64,000 nt of DNA from Streptacidiphilus sp. ASG 303 (GCF_020991365.1 NZ_JAJLRA010000009.1:1-64000); one strand, 5' to 3'. Counted from the first letter of the stretch, positions 8,276 to 18,039 are shown. The notes: a model not told the origin generated them from the sequence alone. Program-made: numbers and translations.

Positions 8276-11200
8276 ATGGCATGGATCCGCCTGACGGCGG
8301 CGATATCGACAGGGCTGCTGCTGGCCGCGGGAGGCGTGCCGTCCGCGTTCGCCTCCGCGTCCCCGGCCGGTGCGGCGGCGCCGGTGGGCGGTGGCGGGGA
8401 GCCGGCCGCGAGCGTGCGGCTGGTGACCGGTGACCGGGTGACGGTGACGTCCGGGCCCGACGGGCGGCGTACCGCGTCGGTGGAGCCGGGGCCGGGGCGG
8501 CGGGGGATCGTCTTCCGCACCTTCGAGCAGGACGGCGGCGCCCTGACCGTGCTGCCGTCGGACGCCGCCGGCCTGGTCGCCGCCGGGACGCTGGACCGCC
8601 GTCTGTTCGACGTCACCGGTCTGATCGCGCAAGGGTACGACGAGGCCGGCGCCTCCGCGCTGCCGCTCATCGTCTCGGCCGCGCCGGTCCGCGACGTGGC
8701 CAGGACGACCGCGCAGAGCAGGAGGGCCGCGGCGGCCGTCGCGGACCGGGTCGCCGCGTTCAACGAGCCCTCGGCTCCCGAGCGGCGTCTGGACAGCATC
8801 GGGGCGCGCTCGCTGCGCGTCGCCGACGACGACCTCGGCGCCTTCTGGAAGACGCTGCGGCCGGGTGGTGCCGAGGGCGCCGCCCGTGTCGCGGCGACCC
8901 CGCGCATCTGGCTGGACGGCCGGGTGGCGCCGGTCCTGGACCGCAGCACGGCGCAGATCGGCGCGCCGACGGCGTGGAAGGCCGGGTACGAGGGCCAGGG
9001 CGTGAAGGTGGCCGTCCTGGACACCGGTGTGGACACCGGCCACCCGGACCTGGTCGGCCGGATCGCCGGGTCCAAGGATTTCTCCGGCAGTACCGGCATC
9101 GAAGACCACTTCGGTCACGGCACGCATGTCGCCTCGATCGTGGGTGGCAGCGGTGCGGCGTCCTCCGGTGCGCGGCGTGGCGTCGCCCCCCGGTGCGAGC
9201 TGTTGATCGGCAAGGTGCTGGGCGACGACGGCTACGGCTCGGAGTCGCAGGTCATCGACGGTATGGAGTGGGCGGCCGCCGAGCACGCCGAGGTCGTCAA
9301 CATGAGCCTGGGCTCGGACGCCTCGACGGACGGCACCGATCCGATGAGCCAGGCCGTCAACACGCTCTCCGCGTCGGGTCAGACCCTGTTCGTCGTCGCC
9401 GCCGGCAACAACGGTGAGCAGGGCGACTCCACGATCGGCTCCCCCGGTGCGGCCGACGCCGCGCTGACCGTCGGCGCCGTCGACCGCGACGACTCCCTCG
9501 CCGGCTTCTCCAGCCGCGGCCCCCGCCTCGGCGACAAGGCCGTCAAGCCCGACGTGACCGCGCCCGGTGTCGACATCGTCGCCGCGCGCGCCTCCGGCAC
9601 GACGATGGGCGAGCCGGTCGATGCCGACTACACCGCCGCCTCGGGCACATCGATGGCGACCCCGCACGTGGCGGGCGCCGCCGCGCTCCTGGCCCAGCAG
9701 CACCCGGAGTGGAACGGGCGGCAGCTCAAGGACGCCCTCATCAGCACCGCGCGCACGGTGCCCGGCACCAAGGTGAACGGGCAGGGCGGCGGCCGCATCG
9801 ACATCCCCGCGGCCATGGGCCCCCTCACGGCCACCGGCACCGTCACCCTGCCCGCCCTGCACACCGACGGCGCCGGCGGACAGGCACAGGCGGCGACCCT
9901 GCACTACACCAACACCGGTGACCACGCACTGGACCTGAAACTCTCCGTCACCCTGGCCGACGCCGACGGCGACGCCCTGGCGGCCGACGCGGTCACACCC
10001 GCCGCCGACACCGTGCACCTGGCCCCCGGCGCCGTCGCGGACGTGCCGCTGCGCACGGACCCCGCCCACGCGGCCCGCGGCTACTACTACGGCTACGCCA
10101 CCGCGACCGGCGCCGACGGCGCCGTGCTGGCCCACACCACCCTCTTCCTCGCGGTGCACGCGCCCGAGCACCGGATCACCGTGGTGGCCCGCGACCGCGA
10201 CGGCAAGGTGATCCCCTACGCCGCGCCGACGATCTGGGGCGCCGACGGCTTCGCGCCCTACACCAGCGTCGAACCGGCCGTCGCCGTCGTGGAGGAGGGC
10301 ACCTACCAGCTCAGCTTCGGCACGCTGGACGACGCCGCCGACGGCCAGGAACTGCGCGAGGTGGTCGATCCGCAGGTCGAGGTCACCAAGGACATGACGG
10401 TGACGCTGGACGCCTCCAAGGTCACCGAGGTGAAGATCCGCACCCCCCGCCCCGCCGAGCAGCGCGGCATCCTCAGCTACCAGACCTACCGCCGCATCTC
10501 GGGCAAGGGCCTGATCCAGGGCGTGATGTTCTTCGACGTCGGCAAGCGGCTCTACGTCAGCCCGACCGCCCAGGTCACCGACGGCACCTTCGAGTACGCC
10601 TCCCGCTGGCAGCTGACGGCCCCTCAGCTCAGGGCGGAGGTCTCCGGCAGCTCCCGGTTCACCCCGTACTACCTGGCCGCCTCCCCGGTCTTCGACGACA
10701 AGGGCGTACGGCTGACCGCGGTGGACGCAGGCGCCGGCACCGCCGCCGACCTCGAGGCCGCCAAGGTGCGCGGCAAGCTCGCCGTCATCCGCTACGACTT
10801 CGGGGACGACACCGCCCTCGCCCAGGCCGCCGCCCACGCCGGCGCCAAGGCGCTGATGCTCGTCATGCCCGAGGGCTTCTACCCGTGGACGCGGTGGGCC
10901 CCGGACGGGGACCGGCTGGCCCTGCCGGTCATGCGCGCCGGCACGGTGGAGGGCACCGCCCTGCTCGAGCAGGCCGCACAGCGCACCACGCGGGTGCACT
11001 TCACCGGCACGGTGCGCAGCCCCTACCTCTACGACGTGATGCAGGTGTCCAGGGGACGCATACCCCAGCACCTGGTGCACACCGTCTCCGCCCGCGAGAG
11101 CGCCGTCGTCACCAGCACCTACACCCGCACCGGTGCGTCGGCCTGGGGCAGCGAGCAGCGTTTCGGGTGGCGGCCGTACCAGGCCATCGCGTGGAACCAG

Positions 11201-12115
11201 TACACCCGCGACGTGCCCGTCGGCTTCAAGCGCGTGGAGTACGTGAGCGCCGGGGACACGCTGTGGAGCCACACCGTGCACCACGACACCGTCACCAGCC
11301 GCGACTTCCCCCTTCTGGCCGGCATGCGTGACGCCGCGCACACCTACCGGCCCGAGCAGGCGGCCGCCGAGCGCTGGTTCGCGGCGGCGGTGCGCCCCGC
11401 CCTCCCGCAGGGCGTGGCCGGCTGGCCGTCCTCGGCACGCCACGGCGACACCCTCTCCTTCCACGTCCCGGACTTCACCGACGGCGACGGCCACTGGTCG
11501 TTCGCCGAGAGCTCCGACTTCGGCGGCATCGGCTTCAGGGAGCCCGACGCGGGGGACACGGCCGTGGCCGAGCTCTACCGCAACGGCGAGAAGGTGGCGC
11601 GGTCCACCGCCGGCGCCTGGGGCGACTTCGAAGTGGCGGCGGGCATGGCCGACTACCGGCTGGACCTGCGGACCGCTCGCACCTCCGGCAACTGGCGCTT
11701 CGCCACGAACACCACGACGTCCTGGGCGTTCCGTTCGGACACCGCGGCCGACGTGGCCCTGCTCCCGCTGCTCGACGTCGACTACGCCGTGCCGGTGGAC
11801 GCGAACAACGCGGTCGGCCCGCAGCGGGCGCACACCTTCGGGCTCGACGTCCGGCTGCCCGACGGACTGCCCGCCCCGCGCGGGGTGAAGCTCACGCTCG
11901 AGGCCTCCTACGACGACGGACGGACCTGGGCAACGGCCGCCACCGCCGGGCAGGGCGGCGGCGGGCACTTCACCGCCACGGTCGAACGGCCCTCCCGGTC
12001 CCACGGCGATGCCTTCGTGACGCTGCGGGTGACCGCGACCGACGCCGCCGGCGACAGCGTCCGGCAGACGATCGACCGCGCCTACCTGCACCGCGGCAGC
12101 GACTCGAGGCGGTGA
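8276..12115 (+). CDS. large secreted S8-family serine peptidase (subtilase)
   Basis: The protein has about 1279 residues. A signal peptide (MAWIRLTAAISTGLLLAAGG...AFASASPAGA) precedes a propeptide-like region and the subtilisin catalytic domain. Catalytic Asp sits in VAVLDTGVDTGHPD (about residue 250), His in GHGTHVAS (about 281) and Ser in GTSMATPHVAG (about 458); the oxyanion Asn is in VVAAGNNG. A protease-associated-like segment (KLAVIRYDFGDDTALAQAAA) lies near 830, followed by a long C-terminal region likely for substrate or surface interaction. ATG 8276 is chosen because it begins the signal peptide and has GAGAGG upstream; the open frame reaching back to 7646 is not coding. It is followed by an imperfect hairpin and a regulator gene in the same direction. 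Confidence 0.92.
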   Translation: MAWIRLTAAISTGLLLAAGGVPSAFASASPAGAAAPVGGGGEPAASVRLVTGDRVTVTSGPDGRRTASVEPGPGRRGIVFRTFEQDGGALTVLPSDAAGLVAAGTLDRRLFDVTGLIAQGYDEAGASALPLIVSAAPVRDVARTTAQSRRAAAAVADRVAAFNEPSAPERRLDSIGARSLRVADDDLGAFWKTLRPGGAEGAARVAATPRIWLDGRVAPVLDRSTAQIGAPTAWKAGYEGQGVKVAVLDTGVDTGHPDLVGRIAGSKDFSGSTGIEDHFGHGTHVASIVGGSGAASSGARRGVAPRCELLIGKVLGDDGYGSESQVIDGMEWAAAEHAEVVNMSLGSDASTDGTDPMSQAVNTLSASGQTLFVVAAGNNGEQGDSTIGSPGAADAALTVGAVDRDDSLAGFSSRGPRLGDKAVKPDVTAPGVDIVAARASGTTMGEPVDADYTAASGTSMATPHVAGAAALLAQQHPEWNGRQLKDALISTARTVPGTKVNGQGGGRIDIPAAMGPLTATGTVTLPALHTDGAGGQAQAATLHYTNTGDHALDLKLSVTLADADGDALAADAVTPAADTVHLAPGAVADVPLRTDPAHAARGYYYGYATATGADGAVLAHTTLFLAVHAPEHRITVVARDRDGKVIPYAAPTIWGADGFAPYTSVEPAVAVVEEGTYQLSFGTLDDAADGQELREVVDPQVEVTKDMTVTLDASKVTEVKIRTPRPAEQRGILSYQTYRRISGKGLIQGVMFFDVGKRLYVSPTAQVTDGTFEYASRWQLTAPQLRAEVSGSSRFTPYYLAASPVFDDKGVRLTAVDAGAGTAADLEAAKVRGKLAVIRYDFGDDTALAQAAAHAGAKALMLVMPEGFYPWTRWAPDGDRLALPVMRAGTVEGTALLEQAAQRTTRVHFTGTVRSPYLYDVMQVSRGRIPQHLVHTVSARESAVVTSTYTRTGASAWGSEQRFGWRPYQAIAWNQYTRDVPVGFKRVEYVSAGDTLWSHTVHHDTVTSRDFPLLAGMRDAAHTYRPEQAAAERWFAAAVRPALPQGVAGWPSSARHGDTLSFHVPDFTDGDGHWSFAESSDFGGIGFREPDAGDTAVAELYRNGEKVARSTAGAWGDFEVAAGMADYRLDLRTARTSGNWRFATNTTTSWAFRSDTAADVALLPLLDVDYAVPVDANNAVGPQRAHTFGLDVRLPDGLPAPRGVKLTLEASYDDGRTWATAATAGQGGGGHFTATVERPSRSHGDAFVTLRVTATDAAGDSVRQTIDRAYLHRGSDSRR

Positions 12116-12141
12116 CGGCGGGCACACCACGCTGCTGAGAC

Positions 12142-12179
12142 CGGCGGGCGTCGGGGTGAAGGAGCCCCGGCGCCCGTCG
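12142..12179 (+). terminator. imperfect GC hairpin after the subtilase gene
   Basis: Arms 12142-12156 and 12165-12179 pair with two mismatches around an 8-nt loop. There is no T-run, as is usual for Streptomyces terminators. Confidence 0.5.
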
Positions 12180-12269
12180 GCGTTTGTGCACACACCCATG
12201 CCTGATACAAACTTCAACGACCCTGGTCCGAACGTCGAGGACCGGACGACGGCGAGAGGAGTTCCGGGG

Positions 12270-13271
12270 ATGCTCGAGGCGGCAGGCCTGACGGCGATCG
12301 AGGAAACCGTCTACCGCCTCCTCGTCGGCACCGCCACCGCCTCGGCCCACGAGATCGCCGACCAGACGGGCCTGCCCTACGAGAGCGTCGAGTTCGCCCT
12401 GACGTCCCTGCGCGGCAAACAACTCGCCAGTCCCACCGACCACGACCCCCTCCACTACGCCGCCGTGCCGCCCGACGTGGCGCTGCTGCCCCGCCTGCAG
12501 CAGCACGCAGACGCGCTCGACAAGGCCCGCACCGCCGTCACCGACCTGCTGGACAGCTACCGCAGCGCACGCCGCCGCGAGGACGCCGACCAGCTCATCG
12601 AGGTGATCACGGGCTCCGAGGCGCTGCGGCAGCACCTGCGGCAGATGCAGGACAACGCCCGCCACGAGATGCTCTGGTTCTGCAAGGCCCAGTACGTGGC
12701 CATGCCCTCGGGCACCAACCGGGCCGAGTACGACGCGCTCGCCCGCGGCGTGCGCTACCGCGTCCTGTACGAGCGGGCGTTCTTCGACGACGAGGGCGCC
12801 ATCGACAACGTCGTCGCAGGCGTCCGCGCCGGCGAGAGCGCCCGCAGCGTGCCCCATCTCCCGCTGCGCCTGGCCGTCGCCGACCGCGCCATCGCCATCT
12901 GCCCGCTCGTCCCCGGCGGGCCCCAGGGCGCCCCGAGCCAGCCGACTGCGGCCCTCGTCCGCGGCAGCAGCCTCCTGGAGGCACTCACGTCCCTGTTCGA
13001 ACGCTACTGGGAAACCGCCGTCCCGCTCGCCGTCAGCAGCTCCGGCGACGTCCACGGCATCAACGACTCCACGGACGGCGGTCTCCTCTCCGAGAGCGAC
13101 CGTCGACTCCTGTCACTCCTCGTCGCGGGCATCGCCGACAAGGCCATCGCCAGTCAGACAGGTATGAGCAGACGCACCGTGCAACGCCGCATCCACCACA
13201 TGATGACCCTCGCCGGAGCCGCCACCCGCATGCAACTGGCCTGGCAGGCCGCCCGCCGCGGCTGGCTGTGA
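12270..13271 (+). CDS. TrmB-like/LuxR-type helix-turn-helix transcriptional regulator
   Basis: The protein has about 333 residues. The N-terminal winged-helix region (LTAIEETVYRLLVGTATASAHEIADQTGLPYESVEFALTSL) resembles TrmB/sugar-type regulators. The C-terminal LuxR-type helix-turn-helix is LSESDRRLLSLLVAGIADKAIASQTGMSRRTVQRRIHHMM. The middle part resembles sensor domains of this actinobacterial family. ATG 12270 has a strong GAGAGGAG with an 8-nt spacer, better than upstream candidates (ATG 12198). Regulators of this architecture frequently neighbour secreted S8 peptidases in Streptomyces, so it may control the upstream subtilase; that is inference. Confidence 0.8.
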   Translation: MLEAAGLTAIEETVYRLLVGTATASAHEIADQTGLPYESVEFALTSLRGKQLASPTDHDPLHYAAVPPDVALLPRLQQHADALDKARTAVTDLLDSYRSARRREDADQLIEVITGSEALRQHLRQMQDNARHEMLWFCKAQYVAMPSGTNRAEYDALARGVRYRVLYERAFFDDEGAIDNVVAGVRAGESARSVPHLPLRLAVADRAIAICPLVPGGPQGAPSQPTAALVRGSSLLEALTSLFERYWETAVPLAVSSSGDVHGINDSTDGGLLSESDRRLLSLLVAGIADKAIASQTGMSRRTVQRRIHHMMTLAGAATRMQLAWQAARRGWL

Positions 13272-13542
13272 CGACAAGAGCCCGTGGCCTGACATCCGAC
13301 ACCTGTCAACCGCTGGTGCGGGGACACCACCGCCGGTCACACGCCGGAGGGCCGGCGCCCCGTCAAGCGTCCCGGGCCTCGCGTGGAGGAACCCGCGACC
13401 ACCTGGCCCCAGAGCTCGCCGGAACTCGCCGTCCCACGCGGGCCTGCCGGCCCACAGGTGGCCACCCCGACGGGTCACCCGGTGAGCGGGCCATCGTGAA
13501 CCGGCCTTCGGCTGCCGCCGGAAGGCGGTGGCAGCCCGGCGC

Positions 13543-14448
13543 TCACCGCGCCGTGACGTCGTGGGCCGTGCCGTTCGTGACAGCCTGCAGTTTGTCGGGG
13601 TTCGCGACGTTGTGGATGGCGGTGATACGGCCGTCGGCGGCGAAGTCGAAGGTGACGGTGGCGATCACCCGGCCTGGGGCGCTGAACACCATGCCCGGAC
13701 CGCCGTTGATCTCGACGAGCTCGGCGCTCATGCCGGCGGGCTGGACGCCCTCGTAGGTGAGCGTGCCGATGGCGGCGAACCACGAGGCCACCGTCTGCGC
13801 CCCCACGACCGGCTTGAGCGCCTGACGCACCTTGCCGCCGCCGTCGGTCCACAGAGTGACGTCCGGGGACAACAGCTCCATCAGGGCATTGATGTCACCG
13901 CCGGTCGCCGCGGCGAAGAACCGCTCGGTGACCTCACGCCGCCGGCCGCGGTCGGCGGCGAACCGGGGCCGCCGGGCCCGTACGTGCCCATGCGCACGGT
14001 GTGCGGCCTGCCGGACCGCCACCTCGGAACGTTCCACCGCCTGCGCGATCTCGGCGTGGCTGAAGCCGAACACCTCCTTCAGCACGAAGACCGCGCGCTC
14101 CAGCGGGCTCAGCGTCTCGAGCACCACCAGCATCGCCATCGACACCGACTCGGCGTCCGTGACGGCGTCGGCGGTGTCACCGCTGGTGAGGATGGGCTCG
14201 GGAAGCCATGGGCCGACGTAGTCCTCGCGCTTGTGCCGGGTGGAACGCAGGCGCTCCAGGGCCAGGTTGGACACGATCCGCGTCAAGTACGCCTTGGGAT
14301 CGGCGACGTGGGAACGGTCGGCGAATGACCACTTGATCCAGGTGTCCTGCACCGCGTCCTCGGCGTCAGCGGCGGAGCCGAGGAGGCGGTAGGCCACGGA
14401 GAACAGCAACCTGCGGTACTCATGGAAGACCTGCTCGTCGGCGCTCAC
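13543..14448 (-). CDS. SigJ/ECF41-like sigma factor with C-terminal SnoaL-like domain
   Basis: The protein has about 301 residues. Sigma region 2 (HEYRRLLFSVAYRLLGSAADAEDAVQDTWIKW) and region 4 (LSPLERAVFVLKEVFGFSHAEIAQAVERSEVAVRQAAHRA) are followed by a roughly 110-residue SnoaL/NTF2-like domain (FFAAATGGDINALMELLSPDVTLWTDGGG). In ECF41-type factors this C-terminal extension regulates activity in place of a separate anti-sigma factor. GTG 14448 overlaps the stop of the upstream oxidoreductase by four bases (GTGA), so the two are translationally coupled. Such sigma factors are typically paired with oxidoreductase or decarboxylase genes, as here. Confidence 0.9.
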   Translation of the reverse strand: MSADEQVFHEYRRLLFSVAYRLLGSAADAEDAVQDTWIKWSFADRSHVADPKAYLTRIVSNLALERLRSTRHKREDYVGPWLPEPILTSGDTADAVTDAESVSMAMLVVLETLSPLERAVFVLKEVFGFSHAEIAQAVERSEVAVRQAAHRAHGHVRARRPRFAADRGRRREVTERFFAAATGGDINALMELLSPDVTLWTDGGGKVRQALKPVVGAQTVASWFAAIGTLTYEGVQPAGMSAELVEINGGPGMVFSAPGRVIATVTFDFAADGRITAIHNVANPDKLQAVTNGTAHDVTAR

Positions 14449-15658
14449 TCGGCACCTGCTGCGCGGCGGGTGAAGCGACCGCCGTGCGGCCAGAACGCGC
14501 CCGAGGCGGGCATCTTCTTCATACGGCCGAAGGTCGGCCAGGGCGAGGCGCTCACCGTCTCCTTGTACCGGGCGGCCGGCCGACCGGTCAGATGAACGCG
14601 TCGCGGACTGTCGTCGGGGCGGGTGAACTGCACCACGGCGTCATGGCGGCCCAGGCTCACCGGTGTGTGGTAGTAGCCGAAGCGGAACCGCTTGGGCCGC
14701 TTGCCCCCGAGCATGCGGACGATGGACACCGCGGCGTGCACCCCGGTCGGCATGCCGCTCTGGCAGGTGCCGTGCATGACGCCGTACCCCTGACGGATCG
14801 CCGCGGCGTCACCGACGGCGAACACATCGGGGTGCGACACCGAACGCAGCGCGTGGTCCGTGACGACGCGGCCGCGTTCGTCGACGGCCAGTCCGGCGGC
14901 GGCAGCCAGGGGCGACATCCGCGTACCGCTCGTCCACAGGACGACATCGGCGGCAATGCTCTCGGCCCCCGCCAGTTCGACCGACCCGGGCAGCACCTTC
15001 ACCACCTCGACTCCGTGGCGCACCGTGACGCCGAGGCAGCCGAGCGCCGACTGCAGATACGTCCTGGCCCTCGCGTTCATGGCCGCACCGGGTTCGTCCC
15101 GGCCCAGCAGGACGACGTTCAGCTCGGGGTGCCGCTCGGCGATCTCGGCGGCCGACTCGACGCCGGTCAGACCGCTGCCGGCGACCACCACGGTGCCGCC
15201 GCCGAGCCGCTCCAGCCGGTCCGCCAGCGCCTGGGCGTCCTGGACACTGCTGAGGGTGTACGCGTGCTCATCGACGCCCGGCACCGAGGCGGTGTCGGCC
15301 ACGCTGCCCAACGCGTACACGAGCGTGTCGTACCGAAGGATTCGGTCGTCGTCGATCCGCACCGTCCGCGCGTCCGCGTCCACCGCCGTCACCCAGCCGC
15401 ACACGAACCGCGCACCCGTCCCCTCCAGCAGGCGCGGAACGCTCAACTCGGCGAGCTGCTGACCGGTCGCCGTCATGTGCAGCCGCAGCCGCTCGACGAA
15501 CCGCTCCTGCGCGTTCACCAGGTCACCTGCACGTCCTCGTGCCGCTTGACCCGGGACGGGAGCTGTACGGCCGCGGACATGCCCGCATACCCCGCGCCCA
15601 CAATCACCACGCGGTGCGCGGTGGCCGCCGCGCCCATTCCGTGCCGTGCTCTCATCAT
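14445..15658 (-). pseudogene. NAD(P)/FAD-dependent oxidoreductase (NDH-2-like) with a single-base frameshift
   Basis: From ATG 15658 (GGAGGAG ribosome binding site) the protein begins with a FAD Rossmann motif (HRVVIVGAGYAGMSAAVQLP) and would read on as VQVTLVNAQERFVERLRLHM. One base, a G on the plus strand, is missing near 15521-15522, giving a premature TGA. The rest of the frame is intact: the second dinucleotide fold (GGTVVVAGSGLTGVESAAEIAERHPE) and the FAD-binding HPDVFAVGDAA motif. The intact length would be about 404 residues, a normal size. Everything else looks functional, so this is either a recent mutation or an assembly error. It overlaps the downstream ECF41-like sigma gene by four bases. 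Confidence 0.75.
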
Positions 15659-15675
15659 TTCGTTCTCCTCCACCG

Positions 15676-15722
15676 GGCTCTTGGCTCTTGGTCTGGCTCT
15701 TGGCTCTTGGCTCTTGGCTCTT
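15676..15722. repeat. heptanucleotide repeat GGCTCTT, six copies
   Basis: Two copies (15676-15689), a five-base interruption, then four perfect copies (15695-15722). On the minus strand it lies in the leader of the frameshifted oxidoreductase, directly upstream of its ribosome binding site. Seven-base units outside the coding region can change promoter or leader spacing by slippage. Confidence 0.95.
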
Positions 15723-15755
15723 GATGGCCAGTGGATGGAGGCTGCGGATCAGTCC

Positions 15756-15786
15756 GTGACATCCCATCGATGTGGCGTGCGCCACA
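15756..15786 (-). promoter_or_regulatory. possible promoter region with palindrome upstream of the oxidoreductase/sigma unit
   Basis: A perfect 16-bp palindrome (TGTGGCG-TG-CGCCACA, 15771-15786) lies just upstream of a minus-strand TGTCAC at 15761-15756. TGTCAC matches most of the -35 motif recognised by ECF41-type sigma factors; no good -10 partner was seen at the usual spacing. Confidence 0.35.
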
Positions 15787-15884
15787 GCGGTCCTGATGGC
15801 TTGAGCACCCCGTGCCGAGCCCGCCGGCACGCGAAAAGCGTCGGCCCCAGCTCCTCCCCGCGACTACGGTGCTGCTGGTGGAGG

Positions 15885-16205
15885 GTCGCCGGCGAGGCCC
15901 TGCTCTGGGGCATCGACACACACAACCGGACGGCTCACATCGGGGTCGCCCTGCGCCCCGCGTTCCGCGGCCACGGGCTCGGCGTCGATGTGCTGCACAC
16001 ACTGTGCGAGTACGGATTCGCCGTACGCGGACTGCAGCGCCTGCAGATCGACACCCTCACGGACAACACCCCGATGCTCGCGGCGGCAACCAGGGTCGGG
16101 TTCACGCGGGAGGGAACGCTGCGACGTTCCTCCTGGGTGTACGGCACATACGTGGACGAAGCCATCTTCGGCCTCCTCGCCGACGAATGGACGCCCCGGA
16201 GATGA
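15885..16205 (+). pseudogene. GNAT-family acetyltransferase, 5'-truncated
   Basis: The frame reads AGEALLWGIDTHNRTAHIGV, LRPAFRGHGLGVDVLHTLCE, LQRLQIDTLTDNTPMLAAAT and RVGFTREGTLRRSSWVYGTY. It holds the acetyl-CoA loop (RGHGLG) and the C-terminal GNAT strand-helix pattern of RimJ/RimL-type N-acetyltransferases. The N-terminal quarter is absent: upstream sequence switches frame and has no homologous start or ribosome binding site. It is probably a remnant. Confidence 0.7.
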
Positions 16206-16547
16206 GCAGCTCGAGCCCGACCCCGCGGTAGAGATGTGGACAGGTAAGGGTGAGAGACGACTTCGGCGAAGCCCAGCCGTCCCGGAGCGTCGGCGACCGC
16301 ACCTGCCGGCCACTGCAGCGTGCGGGCCTTGGGCGGCGGACAGGAAGTAGATCTGCTCGTCCGACTGGCGCGTCGAGGCCGGCGAGGACGGCTTGTCCCG
16401 GGTCGACGCCTGAGTCCCGGGCCGGACAAACCGCGCGCAGGGGGGCGAGGGGCGGAGAGGGGTAGCGCTTCCCGCCCCTCCCCCAAGCCCCCGACCTCCC
16501 GCGGACGCCGGCCGGCGGTTGTCGCTGTGGGCTGCGTCCGAGGAGGG
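16206..16547. other. intergenic, no gene recognised
   Basis: Between the GNAT remnant and the 3' end of the aldehyde dehydrogenase gene. GC-rich open frames only, without motifs or ribosome binding sites. Confidence 0.5.
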
Positions 16548-17990
16548 TCAGACGGTGATGGTCTTGTACTCGGTGTAGGTGCCGAGGCCGACCGCGCCGT
16601 ACTCGCGGCCGATGCCGCTGGCCTTGAAGCCTCCGAAGGGGCCGTCGAAGGCGATCGATGCGCCGTTGACGGTGACGGTGCCGGTGCGTACGCGGCGGGC
16701 GACCGCGAGGGCGTGCGCCTCGTCGGAGGACCAGACGCCGCCGGACAGGCCGTACTCGGAGTCGTTGGCGATGCGGACGGCGTCGTCCTCGTCGTCGTAG
16801 GCGATGACGACCAGCACCGGGCCGAAGATCTCCTCCTGGGCGATCCGCATGGAGTTGTCGACGTCGGCGAAGACGGTGGGGGTGACGTAGTTGCCCTTCT
16901 CCAGGCCCTCGGGGATCTGCGGGCCGCCGGTGACCAGGCGGGCGCCTTCCTCGATGCCGAGCCGGATGTAATCGCGCACGCGCTCCTGCTGGTCAGGGCG
17001 GATCATCGGACCGATGAACGTGTCGGGCTCGTTCGGGTCACCGACCTTCAGCGACTCCACCAGCTCCTTCAGCGCCGTCACCACCTCCTCGTACTTCTCC
17101 CGCGGGGCGAGGATCCGGGTCTGCGCGATGCAGGACTCGCCGTTGTTGAGCAGGGAACCGAACTTCAGGCCCGCGACGGCCTTCTCGATGTCGGCGTCCG
17201 GCAGGATGATGGCGGCGGACTTGCCGCCCAGCTCGAGGCTGAACCGCTTGAGCTGCTCGCCGGCAATCGAGGCGATGCGGCGGCCCGCACGCGTCGAACC
17301 CGTGAAGGCGATCTTGTCGACGTCCTTGTGCGAGATCAGGTACTCGCTGGTCTCCCGGTCGGCGGGCAGGACGCTGACGACCCCCTCGGGCAGGCCGACC
17401 TGCGCCAGCAGCTCGGCCAGGAAGCCCATGCTGAGCGAGTTCTCCGGAGACACCTTGAGAACCACGGAGTTCCCTGTCACCAGGGCAGGGATGATCTTCG
17501 ACGTGGCCGAGGAGAACGGCGAGTTCCAGGGAATCACCGCGGCCACCACGCCGACCGCTTCGCGGCGTACCACGCTGCGGGTCGGGGAGGACGGGTCGGA
17601 GGGAACAAGGGTCTCCTCCCAGTCGAACTCCTCGGCGGCCTTGAGGTAGGCGTTCGCCTGCCGGGTCAGGCCGGCCTGGCCGGCGCGGGTGAACCAACCG
17701 GCGGAGCCGTTCTCCAGCGAGATCAGGTGGGCGATCTTCTCCGCGTTCTCCTCCCGCAGGGCGTTGAACCGGCGAAGAGCCGCGATCCGCTCGGCGGGCG
17801 GGGTCAGCCGCCACTCACCGGAATCGAAGGACGCCCGGGCCGCAGCGACCGCGCGGTCGATGTCGGCCGGCTGCGCCTGGGCCGCGCGGGCGACCACGGA
17901 CCGGTCGTGGGGTGAGGTGATGTCGAGCAGCTCGCCACTGCTCGGCTCGACCCAGGAACCTCCGATGAAAACCCGGTCGTAGGTGATCAT
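16548..17990 (-). CDS. aldehyde dehydrogenase (NAD(P)-dependent)
   Basis: This is a 480-residue ALDH-superfamily enzyme oxidising aldehydes to acids in the cytoplasm. The catalytic Cys is in LLNNGESCIAQTR and the general-base Glu in LELGGKSA; the cofactor-binding region shows IPWNSP and FTGSTRAGRRIA. Full length for the family. ATG 17990 is preceded by AGAGAGGC; an upstream in-frame start adds only 17 unsupported residues. It is transcribed away from a degenerate TetR gene, with a 24-bp operator-like inverted repeat 50 bp upstream of the start. Substrate cannot be told from sequence. Confidence 0.92.
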   Translation of the reverse strand: MITYDRVFIGGSWVEPSSGELLDITSPHDRSVVARAAQAQPADIDRAVAAARASFDSGEWRLTPPAERIAALRRFNALREENAEKIAHLISLENGSAGWFTRAGQAGLTRQANAYLKAAEEFDWEETLVPSDPSSPTRSVVRREAVGVVAAVIPWNSPFSSATSKIIPALVTGNSVVLKVSPENSLSMGFLAELLAQVGLPEGVVSVLPADRETSEYLISHKDVDKIAFTGSTRAGRRIASIAGEQLKRFSLELGGKSAAIILPDADIEKAVAGLKFGSLLNNGESCIAQTRILAPREKYEEVVTALKELVESLKVGDPNEPDTFIGPMIRPDQQERVRDYIRLGIEEGARLVTGGPQIPEGLEKGNYVTPTVFADVDNSMRIAQEEIFGPVLVVIAYDDEDDAVRIANDSEYGLSGGVWSSDEAHALAVARRVRTGTVTVNGASIAFDGPFGGFKASGIGREYGAVGLGTYTEYKTITV

Positions 17991-18039
17991 GTGCTGCCTC
18001 TCTCTTCCGCTTGCTCCGTACAGTTCGACGACTGCAATC

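Noticed and set aside
7796-12217. 1473-residue open frame antisense to the subtilase
   Set aside because: Gly/Arg/Val-rich, no domains; the sense strand has a complete catalytic triad and signal peptide.
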